From positions 1 through 60,224 of the forward strand of contig JAGODU010000003.1 of NCBI GenBank assembly GCA_017998095.1: DNA of 60,224 nt, given 5' to 3'. The notes beneath the pieces are model-generated. The model worked only from the letters and a program-made list of their open reading frames with translations, was not told the origin of the DNA and did no database searches. Positions 34,835 through 45,500 of the stretch are shown piece by piece (the first letter of the stretch is position 1; the number at the start of each line of letters is the position of its first letter). Made by a program: the position numbers and the translations under genes. Source of the DNA: Prolixibacteraceae bacterium. GTDB lineage: Bacteria > Bacteroidota > Bacteroidia > Bacteroidales > Prolixibacteraceae.

Positions 34835-36718
34835 ATGAGAAAATCTAACCTGTTGAACACTATTAAATTCAGATTTACTTTCTTGATTATTACAATTTCT
34901 CTTTTGTTGTATTTTTTCATTGTAACATTTGTAATTATAAGGTTCAGAAAAGAATCGGTTGAAAAGGCACGATTGTTAACAGAAAATCTGGCAAGAAATT
35001 ATGCCAATATGGCGACTGCTGACCTAAATGTCGACATGAACCTTTGCCGGGGTATGAGTCTGGCCTTTGAGTCAAACTGTAAGAACGGGAGACCTGGCGA
35101 TGTTAATTTTTATAAGGAGATGTTGAAAAATGTGGCTGTTGAAAACAATGATATATATGCAGTATGGGTAAACCTTGAGCTGAGTACTATCAATCCGGAA
35201 TGGGGGAAAAATTACGGAAGACAAAGGTTTACTCTTGTTACATTAAAGGGTCAGGAAAGTTTTATTTCCGAACAGCTTAACCTTGAAGGCGATGATCCGG
35301 AATCAGATTATTTCAAGTTGAAGAAATCGAAAATATTTGAATTTAGTGAACCTTATTTCGATTCATACGGTACAGACCCCAGGATTTATCTAATGTCAAG
35401 TGTATGTTCTCCTATTTTGAATGAGAATGGTAATTTTATTGGTCTTTCTGGCTTTGATTTCTCACTCGACCGGCTTGCTCCTTTTGTCGAACAACTAAAT
35501 CCTTACAAAGGAACAGTGGCAACAGTAGTTTCAAATAAAGGAATTGTAGTTGCTCATCCTGATAAAAAGCTTGTAATGAAAAGTATTGATGAAGTTTTGC
35601 CAGAGGTAAGCAGCATGTTGTCTTCAGTTGAAAAAGGAGAAAATAAATCATTTGATCATATTTTCAGGGGAGATAAATATTTTGTTGCTATGGCCCCGAT
35701 AAAACTAAGCAAGAGCATAACTCCCTGGTCATTAATATTGCAAATTCCTCAGAAATCAGTTCTTTCAACTGTTAATTCAACAATTTTATTTACTGTAATC
35801 ATTTGCTTAATGGGGTTGTTTGTTTTGGGAGGTATTATTTATTATCTGACAAGAAGGATAGAAAAACCTTTGAAACAATGCATTAGTTTTGCCGCTGAAG
35901 TTGGTGAAGGCAAGTTGTCTGAGAACTTAAAAATTGACAGTAAGGATGAGATTGGAGAAATGGCAGATTCACTCAATAATATGGCTGACCATTTGAGAGC
36001 TATTGTTGGTAGTATTTCAGAAGGTGCAACTTTGTTATCTAAAACTTCAGTTAAGCTTGCTCAAAGTTCTGCAGAGTTATTAAGTGTGTCTGACGAACAG
36101 GAACATTCAAGCTCAAATGTAGAAAGATCAGTAAATGAGTTATCCGGGTATATAAACAAAAGCACATGTGATTCTGAAATAGCAGCTGAATTATCTGATA
36201 AGACTACTCAAAATGTTGTGTTGAGTTCTGATAAATTTCACTTATCGGATAAGTCAATACAAGTTATATCCGAGAAAATCAAGATAATTGATGATATTGC
36301 CTTTCAGACTAATATACTTGCCCTAAATGCAGCAGTAGAGGCCGCGAGGGCAGGTGATTGGGGAAGAGGTTTTGCTGTTGTTGCCGGAGAAGTAAGGCGA
36401 TTGGCAGATAGCAGTAAAAATGCTGCCGATGAAATAATGAAGCTGGCTTCAGAGACTCAGCAAAATAGTTCAGAAGCCGGTGAAACACTCGATATTACTT
36501 TTTCGTTAATTGGGAAATACTCTTCAATTGTCGATGAAATTCATAAAAATGCATTGATTCAAAATGATCGAATATCCGAAATAACAGAATCTGTTGACAG
36601 ATTGAAAAGTATGTCTCACAGCAATACTTTGCATGCTGCTGATATAGATCAGTTTGCCACTGAGCTTAAAAATCAGTCAGAAAAATTAATGAATCTCGTA
36701 CTTAAATTCAAAAAGTAA
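34835..36718 (+). CDS. Methyl-accepting chemotaxis protein with Cache sensor
   Basis: Transmembrane chemoreceptor. The ATG at 34835 (MRKSNLLN) is preferred over an upstream TTG frame start and gives 627 residues. Order: TM1 (about 14-36), a dCache-like extracytoplasmic sensor (about 40-300, with EPYFDSYG and GVIGLDFSL-type [12 protein letters not shown]), TM2 (about 315-338), HAMP (339-391), then the signalling hairpin with tip [21 protein letters not shown] split at about 487-508 and [15 protein letters not shown]. It has no CheR/CheB-binding pentapeptide at its C-terminus. No che genes are in the window, so its pathway and behaviour are unknown. Such receptors are uncommon in gliding Bacteroidetes. 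Confidence 0.9.
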   Translation: MRKSNLLNTIKFRFTFLIITISLLLYFFIVTFVIIRFRKESVEKARLLTENLARNYANMATADLNVDMNLCRGMSLAFESNCKNGRPGDVNFYKEMLKNVAVENNDIYAVWVNLELSTINPEWGKNYGRQRFTLVTLKGQESFISEQLNLEGDDPESDYFKLKKSKIFEFSEPYFDSYGTDPRIYLMSSVCSPILNENGNFIGLSGFDFSLDRLAPFVEQLNPYKGTVATVVSNKGIVVAHPDKKLVMKSIDEVLPEVSSMLSSVEKGENKSFDHIFRGDKYFVAMAPIKLSKSITPWSLILQIPQKSVLSTVNSTILFTVIICLMGLFVLGGIIYYLTRRIEKPLKQCISFAAEVGEGKLSENLKIDSKDEIGEMADSLNNMADHLRAIVGSISEGATLLSKTSVKLAQSSAELLSVSDEQEHSSSNVERSVNELSGYINKSTCDSEIAAELSDKTTQNVVLSSDKFHLSDKSIQVISEKIKIIDDIAFQTNILALNAAVEAARAGDWGRGFAVVAGEVRRLADSSKNAADEIMKLASETQQNSSEAGETLDITFSLIGKYSSIVDEIHKNALIQNDRISEITESVDRLKSMSHSNTLHAADIDQFATELKNQSEKLMNLVLKFKK

Positions 36719-36831
36719 TAAACAAGTATTACCGGGAATATAAATTTCTAATTAAATATGCATTAGTAATAAAATTAAGGTTTATTTTAGAACTTTTTAT
36801 TTGAAATCTTAGTCATTAAAAGCATTTTAGA

Positions 36832-37581
36832 GTGAGGACGTGCATTCTTTTTTCTTTAATATTTTTTTCTATATCCACTTTTGGAGATAATTCCGAAAGA
36901 CTTAGTTGTAGGTTTCAGAAGCTTTTCCTGACAGTCGACATGGTTGCATGGAGGAAAGTGGTTGATAGTCTGCACTATTCGAAACTTACACAACAGGAAG
37001 AAGAGGTTCTTTTGTATGGTGAATATGCTCTTATCGGTTGGCTGATCGGGAAAAACAGGAAAGAGGAAGCCAAAAGATATACTGATATGTTTGAGATGAG
37101 AATTAATAAAGGACTAAAGAACAATCCAAATTCAGCTACTTTACTTGCTTTTTATGCCGTTTATTCGGGTTTCAGAATAGGCATTACACCTACAACCGTT
37201 TTTTCAATGGCTAATAACAATTTCTCATATGTAAATAAGGCACTGCAACATAGAAAAGGGGAGCCTTTACCTTTGGTAGAACAAGCCAATTCTTTATATT
37301 ACAGACCATACTTGCTTGGTGGAGACAAGAAAAAAGCCCTGGAATTGTATCAGGAAGCTTTCGATATTTATGAGAAATCAGGAAAGTGTAATTGGATGTT
37401 TTTGAATCTCGGTGTAAGGATTGCTCAGATACATACTCAATATGGTCAATGGCAAAAGGCTGAAAATTTGTATTTAAAGTTATTGAAAATAGAACCCGGC
37501 TTTCAATGGGTAAGGGATGAACTTTTGCCAGATTTGAGATCGGGAAGGCCTAAAAATGTTATGGGGGATACTTTCAAATAG
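36832..37581 (+). CDS. Exported TPR-like protein
   Basis: A 249-residue protein starting at GTG (36832); no ATG lies near and the signal peptide (MRTCILFSLIFFSISTFG) begins at this codon. The mature part is all helical with at least two tetratricopeptide-like repeats (about 160-185, KKALELYQEAFDIYEKSGK; about 205-225, QWQKAENLYLKLLKIEPGF). Such repeats bind proteins; no enzyme motif is seen. It precedes the SUMF1-fold lipoprotein gene by 26 bases and may be its partner. Codon usage looks like the neighbours. Confidence 0.7.
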   Translation: MRTCILFSLIFFSISTFGDNSERLSCRFQKLFLTVDMVAWRKVVDSLHYSKLTQQEEEVLLYGEYALIGWLIGKNRKEEAKRYTDMFEMRINKGLKNNPNSATLLAFYAVYSGFRIGITPTTVFSMANNNFSYVNKALQHRKGEPLPLVEQANSLYYRPYLLGGDKKKALELYQEAFDIYEKSGKCNWMFLNLGVRIAQIHTQYGQWQKAENLYLKLLKIEPGFQWVRDELLPDLRSGRPKNVMGDTFK

Positions 37582-37607
37582 TTGGTAATCAGTTCAAATA
37601 AAAAATT

Positions 37608-39263
37608 ATGTGGAGGGGCTTGATTTATATTATTTTGATTTTATTGATAGTTGGGTGTAAGGTAGCTAAAGAACAGCCCGGAATGCCCAAAGACTATCAC
37701 CCTGTTTTTGATCAGACAAATAAGCAATACGTAAAAACTCCTTCATTAAAAGGGGTGAAGCTTGACTCTGTTGTAAAGGTGTGGTCGAATATTCAGGAAA
37801 ACAGAGTTGAAATATTAGATTCTATCCTGATATACAACGATATGGATTTTATAGAGGGAGATTTGCTTGTTGATGTTGAACTAATTAATGAGAAACCTCC
37901 TACCATAGATACTTTCATGGTTGTTAAGGGTTTTAAGTTTAATCCAGAGCTTATAAATACCTTGTTCCCTATACTTGCCGATTCTTTAAAAGCTGAAATA
38001 GCAAAGAGTAAAGATTCAATAGGAATTCAAAGTCAGGATATTGAAAATTCCGATTCACTAATGACCTCCGGTAATAAAACTGATAGTTTGTTATTGGCTG
38101 TGACTGATACTATTCCTGATTCGCTCTTGAAAGTAATCAGTGAGCATGAAAAATTTCTTACCAGAGAGCAGATTAAAGCCGATACTAAAAGAGATTTACT
38201 TGATGTTGATATAATTCTTGATGACCTTATCAAAGAGACAAAATGGAAGCTATATGATTCTATTCAATTAAATGCTGATTATACAGGTTTTTATAATGAC
38301 TCTTCGGTTTATATTTCAGGAGATACCCTTATAACAGAGGTATTCGACTCTACAAAGATAATTCCTCAGCTGCCATTCAATAAGTTATGTAAGGAAAACA
38401 AGTCGAAGTATGTATCTTACGAAAAACTTGATCACAAAGATGAAGTAGTTTTTATAAGGTTCTACGATAAATTTGAAGATGTCTTTCTTGAAATGGTGAA
38501 AGTACAGGGGGGAGAGTTTAAGATGGGCAGCAACGAATTCGATGAAGATGAAAGACCTGCTATGAATATTGATGTGTCTGGGTTCATGATTAGTAAGCAT
38601 GAAATTACAAATCAGCTTTTTGTTTTCTTTCTTAATTTCATGGGATGTGACACATTAGGACAGGTAGAAGGTTACTATGCAATAAACCTTGAATCACCTG
38701 ATACAAAAATTAAGTGGGATAAGTATTCAAAAAAATTCTTTGTCCTGACCGGATATGAAGACTACCCGGTTGTTAATGTAACATGGCAGGGTGCCCAGAT
38801 TTTTTGCAGTATTCTGAATGGTAAACTTCCTTCTGAAGCAGAATGGGAATATGCAGCACGGGGAGGGGTATATGCAATCAGATATTATACGGGAATTGAT
38901 AAAAGTGACTTTGAATATGAATATCGTTTTGCTGGAGGAAATATAATGGCTGAAAGGGGTTGGTTTGTTGATAATTCCTATGGCAGGACGCATAAGGTTG
39001 GAATGTTAAAACCTAACCAGCTTGGAATTTTTGATATGTGTGGAAATGTATGGGAATGGTGCTACGATAAATATAATAAGGATTTTTACAAAGTAAATAA
39101 TGACAGCCATGATCCTGAATGTTTATCGGGACCACCTGTAAGAATCAACAGGGGAGGTAGTTGGAGCAATGATGCTATTTATTGCAGGATTACTAACCGA
39201 AATTATTTGTCTCAAACAGAATGTAATCCATATTTGGGATTCAGATTAAAAAGAAAATTGTAG
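37608..39263 (+). CDS. SUMF1/FGE-fold lipoprotein
   Basis: A 551-residue lipoprotein (lipobox LLIVGC, Cys17). Residues about 40-290 are a Ser/Asp-rich region that I do not recognise. The C-terminal domain (about 290-551) has the formylglycine-generating-enzyme fold: VQGGEFKMGS, ISKHEITNQLF, VVNVTWQGAQIFC, LPSEAEWEYAARGG, GIFDMCGNVWEWCYD, INRGGSWSND and GFRLKR. Of the two active-site cysteines of true FGE, the second position is kept (AIYCR) but the first is replaced (SNDA). Catalysis is therefore doubtful. GldK/GldJ of the gliding/T9SS machinery share this fold as lipoproteins; this may be a distant relative. Confidence 0.8.
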   Translation: MWRGLIYIILILLIVGCKVAKEQPGMPKDYHPVFDQTNKQYVKTPSLKGVKLDSVVKVWSNIQENRVEILDSILIYNDMDFIEGDLLVDVELINEKPPTIDTFMVVKGFKFNPELINTLFPILADSLKAEIAKSKDSIGIQSQDIENSDSLMTSGNKTDSLLLAVTDTIPDSLLKVISEHEKFLTREQIKADTKRDLLDVDIILDDLIKETKWKLYDSIQLNADYTGFYNDSSVYISGDTLITEVFDSTKIIPQLPFNKLCKENKSKYVSYEKLDHKDEVVFIRFYDKFEDVFLEMVKVQGGEFKMGSNEFDEDERPAMNIDVSGFMISKHEITNQLFVFFLNFMGCDTLGQVEGYYAINLESPDTKIKWDKYSKKFFVLTGYEDYPVVNVTWQGAQIFCSILNGKLPSEAEWEYAARGGVYAIRYYTGIDKSDFEYEYRFAGGNIMAERGWFVDNSYGRTHKVGMLKPNQLGIFDMCGNVWEWCYDKYNKDFYKVNNDSHDPECLSGPPVRINRGGSWSNDAIYCRITNRNYLSQTECNPYLGFRLKRKL

Positions 39264-39363
39264 AATAAAGTGTAATATTTAGAAGCATTTTTGTTAAATT
39301 AGGTCTTTGAAAATAATAGATAGATTGTTTTTATAATGTTTAACTTCTAAAAACTAAAAAGTC

Positions 39364-39477
39364 ATGTCAAAAGATCAGAACATCAAAAAGGATCATACAA
39401 AAAAAACTGCTGAAAAGAGTTTGAAGGAAAAACGTGCAGCCAAAAAGGCAAAGCATGACAGCAAAAAGAATGATTGA
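39364..39477 (+). CDS. Tiny lysine-rich protein (37 aa)
   Basis: A 38-codon frame from ATG to TGA encodes a very basic 37-residue protein (MSKDQNIKKDHT..., then EKRAAKKAKHDSKKND), about 40 percent Lys/Arg with no cysteine or tryptophan. Tiny Lys/Ala-rich proteins with an EKRAAKK-like core occur in Bacteroidetes genomes; I recall the type but not a function. A hairpin with a T8 run follows 27 bases later, so it has its own terminator. It may bind RNA or DNA by charge. Found by hand, since it is shorter than most ORF cut-offs. Confidence 0.55.
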   Translation: MSKDQNIKKDHTKKTAEKSLKEKRAAKKAKHDSKKND

Positions 39478-39503
39478 CATTCTTAAGAAATGAAAATAAA
39501 TGT

Positions 39504-39550
39504 AAAGGTGTCTCAGCTTTATTAGAATTAAGGCTTTGGCACTTTTTTTT
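39504..39550 (+). terminator. Probable terminator after the tiny basic gene
   Basis: An interrupted stem (39504-39521 with about 39529-39546), including GTGTC and AGCTTT pairs with a 2-by-2 internal loop, is followed by eight T residues ending at 39550. It ends 13 bases before the oxidoreductase ATG. Confidence 0.55.
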
Positions 39551-39562
39551 ATAAATGAAACC

Positions 39563-40624
39563 ATGAAAGACAAGCAAATTACTTTTGGAATTATTGGTGC
39601 AGGTATGATTGCAGAAAAGCACATAATTGGATTGAAAAAGACAGGAAATGCAATCATTAAATGGATAGCCCGTTCAGATAAATCAAAATTGCCGGAAATA
39701 CAGGATAAATATGAAATTCCTTTTGGAACAGTAGATTACAGGGATATACTCAATGACAATGAAGTTGATGCAGTAGTAATAACAAGTCCTCCCGGAATGC
39801 ATTACGAAATGTTTAAAGAAGCTGTAAGATATGGAAAGCATATATTACTTGAAAAGCCGGCGGCAATAAAAAGAGAACATCTTGAAGAAATGGTTGCATT
39901 GGCAAATAAACATCCGGAGCTGATTATAAGTGATTGTTCATCGAGACATGCAAGGCTTCAGCCTAAATACAAAAAAGTAAAGGAAATAATTGAATCTGGC
40001 AGGCTGGGAGAGATTTATTTCATACACCATAATTCTGTTGCCAGGCAATCAAGGCCTGGAATAGAATATCACCCTTCTGCAAAGTGGTTTCTTAATAAGG
40101 AAATAGCCGGCGGTGGTGTTCTTTTCGACTGGGGAGTTTACGATTTGTCATTTCATTTGGGAGTTTTGGGTGATAAGCCTGAGCTTAATGACTTCAACCT
40201 TCTATTCATGAAAAGCGGTCTTGATAAAAAAGATCCGGGTACTGAAATATTTGATGTAGAAGAACACTTTGCTGTTTGCATGGATATGAGTGGTGGATTA
40301 AAATATTATTGGGAGCATGCCACAAATGCAAATATGGAAGCAGAAAATGAGACAAGAATATACGGTACCAGGGGAGGGATAAAGCTTTCATTTTGTTCAT
40401 GGGAGAAGAATACGATTGAGTTTTTTGATGTTGAGGATGAAGGACGGGGAAAAGCACGAAAAGAAGTGTATGAAATCGACATGAGCATGCAGGAAGACAA
40501 TGATGAATTATCTGCTCATTTTGTTAAGGTTTTGTTGGGTGATGAGGAGTTGCAAATGCCACTTGCTCTTGCAGCCAAACATCTGGATATCATTTATAAA
40601 ATTTACGAAAAAGCAGGCAGGTAA
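39563..40624 (+). CDS. Gfo/Idh/MocA-family oxidoreductase
   Basis: NAD(P)-dependent sugar or inositol-type dehydrogenase. The ATG at 39563 (MKDKQITFG) is used; the frame opens at a TTG inside the preceding terminator. The 353-residue protein has the Rossmann motif GIIGAGMIAEKH (about 8-19), VVITSPPGMHYEM, the dinucleotide-proximal EKP (LLEKPAA, about 98-104) and a C-terminal alpha/beta domain with GGGVLFDWGVYDL, which carries the conserved GG...D...H-type region. The substrate cannot be read. It lies just upstream of a secreted GH13 gene, which hints at carbohydrate use. Confidence 0.88.
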   Translation: MKDKQITFGIIGAGMIAEKHIIGLKKTGNAIIKWIARSDKSKLPEIQDKYEIPFGTVDYRDILNDNEVDAVVITSPPGMHYEMFKEAVRYGKHILLEKPAAIKREHLEEMVALANKHPELIISDCSSRHARLQPKYKKVKEIIESGRLGEIYFIHHNSVARQSRPGIEYHPSAKWFLNKEIAGGGVLFDWGVYDLSFHLGVLGDKPELNDFNLLFMKSGLDKKDPGTEIFDVEEHFAVCMDMSGGLKYYWEHATNANMEAENETRIYGTRGGIKLSFCSWEKNTIEFFDVEDEGRGKARKEVYEIDMSMQEDNDELSAHFVKVLLGDEELQMPLALAAKHLDIIYKIYEKAGR

Positions 40625-40733
40625 TTGCTAGCTGTAAAGTCAGTTAACAAATTGCACCACCTTTTGAAACATTCTGAACCGTAAATTTTTCTCCGGGGAG
40701 ATTTTGATTGCTAATTAATTAGGGAAACTGTCT

Positions 40734-40741
40734 TAAATTTG
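40734..40741 (+). promoter_or_regulatory. Probable -7 box for the GH13 gene
   Basis: TAAATTTG is an exact TAnnTTTG match 28 bases before the ATG at 40770, with a TTG (40708-40710) 23 bases upstream, slightly wide. Confidence 0.38.
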
Positions 40742-40769
40742 AAATCAATCAAATCAATTCATTTAATAT

Positions 40770-42515
40770 ATGAGAAAAATAGGTTTAATAATTACATTAG
40801 TTTTATTCGGAATAATACATCTGAATACTGTTTTTGCTCAGGATGGAGTAATACAGATTACAGGCAAGTCGAATATTCCGAATTGTCCTGAATGGTCACA
40901 CAATGCGGTTTTCTATCAAATATATCCGCAGACCTATTATGATACCAATGGTGATGGGATAGGAGATCTGAACGGGATAATTGAAAAGATGGATTATATT
41001 AAAAGTCTGGGAGTTGATGCAATATGGCTGAATCCGTTTTTTGAATCCCCATTCCGTGATGCGGGTTATGATATTTCGGATTATTATAAAGTAGCTCCCC
41101 GTTATGGTACAAATGACGATGCTAAGCGACTTTTTGAAGAAGCTCACAAAAGGGGAATTAAGGTAATATTTGACTGGGTAATCAGCTATACTTCAATTGA
41201 TCATCCATGGTTTAAGGAATCAGCAAAGCAAGAGCCTAACAAATATTCAAACTGGTATATCTGGACAAATAATACATGGGTAAATCCACCTGATTCATAT
41301 AAAGATTCATTTATAAAGGGATATAGCAGAAGAAACGGGCAGTTTATGCGTAATTTTTACTGGAGTCAGCCGGCATTGAATTTTGGATTTACCAAACCGG
41401 AAGAACCCTGGATGTTACCTGTGAATCATCCCGATATAATGGCAATGAGAGAAGAACTCAAGAACGTCTTAAGGTTTTGGATGGATATGGGAGCTGATGG
41501 TTTTAGGGCTGACATGGCAGGAGCCTTAGTGAAAAATGCAAATATTTCAGGTAATGATCAGTTTTTTAATGCAAGAGATGAAGGAACAAAACAATTCTGG
41601 CAGGAAATCAGGCAGCTTATGGATAAGGAATATCCAGGCTCATTTATGGTTGCAGAATGGTCAGGACCAAAGGATGCACTGGATAATGCTTTCCATACCG
41701 ACTTCTTTCATTGGTTTCAGGGCTACAATGATTTAACACAAAAAGAAAGTTGGCGAATATTGAATGGTTATTCAGAAGGTCACAGTTTCTTCGATAAAGA
41801 AGGAAAAGGAAATATCATGAAATTCCTTGACAGCTATATGGAGCAATATCTTGCAACAAAAGATAAAGGTTACATTACAATTCCAATGGGTAATCATGAT
41901 AATGCAAGGATTAATGTTAACCGATCCTATAAGGAATTGGAAATGATTTATGCTTTTGGACTTACTATGCCCGGTATACCATTTGTATATTATGGCAATG
42001 AGATTGGGATGAGGCAATTGTATAATATGCCAAATGTAGAAGGGGCATATCCTCCGCGTTCAGGAAACAGAACTCCAATGCAATGGGCTAAAGGTAAGAA
42101 CCTTGGTTTTTCGACAGGGAATCCTGAATCGCTTTATATTCCTGTTGATAATGCTTCAGATGCACCAACTGTAGATGTTCAGGAAAAAGATCCGAATTCT
42201 TTATTGAATAAATTCAGAAAATTAGTTGATTTGAAAGGTAAAGAAGCTGCATTGACCGCATATGCTGAGTTTGTTCCTGTATATGCTAAGGAAAATTCTT
42301 ATCCGTTTGTTTATTCAAGGGCAAGTGGCAATGAAGTAATTCTGTGTATTTTTAATCCTGCAGACAGGGCAGAGAAAGCAAATTTTAAGCTAAATATTAA
42401 AACTAAAGGTTTTACCTTGCTTTCAGGCGATGAAATTAAATTAAAGGTTAAAGGTGATGATTATACAATTGAAACTCCACCTATAAGTTATGCGATATAT
42501 AAGTTGAAACTATAA
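40770..42515 (+). CDS. Exported alpha-amylase family (GH13) glycosidase
   Basis: Predicted secreted alpha-glucan-active enzyme. Signal peptide about 1-24 (ending TVFAQ). The (beta/alpha)8 barrel has YQIYPQTYYDTNGDGIGDLNGI near residue 49, seen as YQIYPQTYYD and GIGDLNGI; the nucleophile Asp248 in GFRADMAGA; the acid/base Glu296 in VAEWSGP; and NHD with Asp377. Conserved region I usually reads DxVxNH; here it is DWVISY (135-140), so the Asn-His pair is lost. A short all-beta C-terminal domain ends the 581-residue chain. Overall it resembles the oligo-1,6-glucosidase/trehalose-synthase branch; the specificity is unknown. A shared terminator separates it from carB. Confidence 0.88.
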   Translation: MRKIGLIITLVLFGIIHLNTVFAQDGVIQITGKSNIPNCPEWSHNAVFYQIYPQTYYDTNGDGIGDLNGIIEKMDYIKSLGVDAIWLNPFFESPFRDAGYDISDYYKVAPRYGTNDDAKRLFEEAHKRGIKVIFDWVISYTSIDHPWFKESAKQEPNKYSNWYIWTNNTWVNPPDSYKDSFIKGYSRRNGQFMRNFYWSQPALNFGFTKPEEPWMLPVNHPDIMAMREELKNVLRFWMDMGADGFRADMAGALVKNANISGNDQFFNARDEGTKQFWQEIRQLMDKEYPGSFMVAEWSGPKDALDNAFHTDFFHWFQGYNDLTQKESWRILNGYSEGHSFFDKEGKGNIMKFLDSYMEQYLATKDKGYITIPMGNHDNARINVNRSYKELEMIYAFGLTMPGIPFVYYGNEIGMRQLYNMPNVEGAYPPRSGNRTPMQWAKGKNLGFSTGNPESLYIPVDNASDAPTVDVQEKDPNSLLNKFRKLVDLKGKEAALTAYAEFVPVYAKENSYPFVYSRASGNEVILCIFNPADRAEKANFKLNIKTKGFTLLSGDEIKLKVKGDDYTIETPPISYAIYKLKL

Positions 42516-42516
42516 A

Positions 42517-42546
42517 AAAAAGCTGTCATACGACAGCTTTTTTTTT
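42517..42546. terminator. Bidirectional terminator between the GH13 gene and carB
   Basis: A perfect stem AAAAAGCTGTC / GACAGCTTTTT (42517-42527 with 42532-42542) has a four-base loop (ATAC) and A/T runs on both sides. It can stop both convergent transcripts. Confidence 0.85.
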
Positions 42547-45500
42547 ATTTGTATTCATCCCATGATTTGACAGTAAGGTCTTCAATATTGTATTTGCAGA
42601 AAGCATAAATAAATGAACTGGCAACACGGGCGTTGGTAATCAAAGGTATGTTATAGTCAATTGCATTTCTACGGATACGATATCCATTGCTCAATTCTCT
42701 GGTTGTATGATCTTTAGGTATATTAATTACAAGATCAAGTTTCTTTTCCCTAATGTATTCATTAATATTTGGTCTAGAATCTTCTTCGTCAGGCCAGTGA
42801 ATCAGCGAACATTTAACATTGTTGTCTCTCAAAAAGCGGTAAGTACCATCAGTAGCATAAATATTGAAGCCTTTTTGAGCAAGCAGTGCTGCGGGTTTAA
42901 GTAATTCTACTTTTGATTTGGCAGGACCTGAAGAAATGAGTATGTTTTTCTTTGGGATTCTGTATCCGACTGAAAGCATTGATTTTAAAATCGCTTCATA
43001 GAAATTATCTCCCAAACAAGCAACTTCACCTGTAGAACTCATATCTACGCCAAGAACAGGGTCTGCATTAAGCAGGCGATGAAATGAAAACTGGGGAGCT
43101 TTTACACCCACGTAATCAAGTTCGAACAACGATTTATCGGGTTTTGAATAAGGTGCTCCAAGCATGACCTTTGTTGCAAGTTCAATCATATTAATTTTCA
43201 TGACCTTTGAAACAAAGGGGAAGCTTCTGGAAGCCCTGAGGTTGCATTCAATAACCTTAATATCATTGTCTTTAGCAAGGAGCTGCATGTTAAACGGTCC
43301 GGTTATTTCAAGTCCTTTAGCAACTTTTCTTGATATCTTCTTAATTCTTCTTATTGTTTCTACATAAAGCTTTTGCGGAGGGAAAACGATAGTTGCATCG
43401 CCGGAGTGAACTCCTGCAAATTCAACATGTTCTGAAATAGCATAAGCAACAATTTCGCCTTTATCTGCAACTGCATCAATTTCTATTTCCTTAGCTTGTT
43501 CTATAAATTCTGATACAACAACCGGGTGTTCTTTTGAAACATTTGCTGCCAGGGTTAAGAAATGTTCAAGCTGATCTTTATTGGAAACAACATTCATGGC
43601 AGCACCTGAAAGAACGTAAGAAGGACGTATCAGAACAGGGAAGCCGACTTCATCAATGAATTTATGTACTTCACCAATTGTTGAAAGTTCTTTCCATCGG
43701 GGCTGATCAACACCGAGTGCATCAAGCAGGGATGAAAATTTCTGACGATCTTCTGCATTATCAATTTTTACAGGAGAAGTTCCAAGAATATTAACTCCCT
43801 GGTTATGCAGTTTCATTGCAAGGTTGTTGGGTATTTGACCTCCGGTAGAGACAATAGTGCCCATAGGCTGCTCAAGGTCAATAATATCCATTACTCTTTC
43901 AAAAGAAAGTTCATCGAAATAAAGGCGGTCGCAGTTGTCATAATCTGTACTGACGGTTTCAGGATTATAATTAATCATTATTGAGCGGTAGCCTTCCTTG
44001 CGAACAGTATTAACAGCATTTACACCGCACCAGTCGAATTCTACGGAAGAACCAATTCTGTATGCCCCTGATCCAAGAACTATAACTGATTTATTATCAT
44101 GTTGGAAGTCAACATCATTTTCTACACCATTGTATGTTACATACAGGTAATTTGTTTGAGCAGGATATTCTCCGGCAAGAGTATCAATTTGCTTTATAAA
44201 AGGTGTTATACCTCTTTTTTTACGATATTCCCTTACTGCTAATTGCCCTGCAAACATTCCTGAAATAGTTGGTTTTAAAACCATTCTGGCTATTTGGAAG
44301 TCTGAATATCCAATTTTTTTGGCTTGAATAATTATTTCATCGGGAATTTCTTCCAATGAATTAAAACTTCTTAAAGTACAGCGCATTTTATAGATTCCTT
44401 CAAGTTTTTGAAGAAACCATTTATCAATTTTTGTTTTTTCGTAAATATCATCGACAGTGTAGTCGTTGTGAAATGCTTCTGCAATTGCAAATATACGACG
44501 GTCGGTAGGATTAATGAGTTCTTCTTCAATGGCTTCAATTGTTATCTCTTCTCTGTTGCCAACGAAACCATGCATGCCCTGACCAATCATTCGGAGACCT
44601 TTCTGAATGGCTTCTTCAAAATTTCGTCCTATGGCCATAATTTCACCGACAGATTTCATTGAACTGCCAATTTGTTTAGATACACCTACAAATTTGCTTA
44701 AATCCCAGCGGGGAATTTTACATACAACATAATCGAGAGCAGGTTCAAAACATGCTGTTGTTACTTTAGTAACTGAATTTTTAAGTTCATGAAGCCCGTA
44801 ACCCATACCAAGTTTAGCTGCCACAAAAGCAAGAGGATAACCTGTAGCTTTTGAAGCCAGAGCAGATGAGCGGCTTAATCGGGCGTTTACTTCAATAACC
44901 CTATAGTCTTCAGAAAAAGGATCAAGAGCAAACTGAACATTACATTCGCCAATAACACCTATTCGGCGAATTATGCGAATGGATAATTCTCTTAGTTTAT
45001 TATATTCTTTATTTGAAAGAGTTTGTGAAGGAGCAACGACAATACTTTCACCTGTATGTATTCCCAAAGGATCAAAATTCTCCATATTACAAACAGTAAT
45101 ACAATTGTCGTATATATCACGTACAACTTCATACTCAACTTCTTTCCATCCTTTTATTGATTCTTCAACAAGTATTTGTGGTGAGTATGAAAATGCATTG
45201 GCAGCCCGTACTTCAAGCTCTTCCATATTTGAACAAAAGCCTGAACCAAGTCCACCGAGAGTATATGCAGCGCGGATAATAATTGGGAAACCGATAGTCT
45301 CTACAGCTTTCTTTGCCTCTTCCATGTTTTGGCAGGCAATACTAGCCGGAGTACTTACATCTATACTTTTAAGAATTCGGGCAAAGATGTCACGGTCTTC
45401 AGTGTCAATAATTGATTGAACAGGAGTACCAACGACTTCAATATTATATTTTTCAAGAACCCCTGATTCAAACAAAGCAACGCCGCAGTTTAGAGCAGTT

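Noticed and set aside
39367..39657. 96-codon minus-strand frame over the tiny basic gene and oxidoreductase start
   Set aside because: Antisense to two plus-strand genes and a terminator; hydrophobic composition arises from the complement of Lys codons.
44973..45419. 148-codon plus-strand frame inside carB
   Set aside because: Lies wholly antisense to a fully conserved carB; no family motif, no promoter, low-quality composition.
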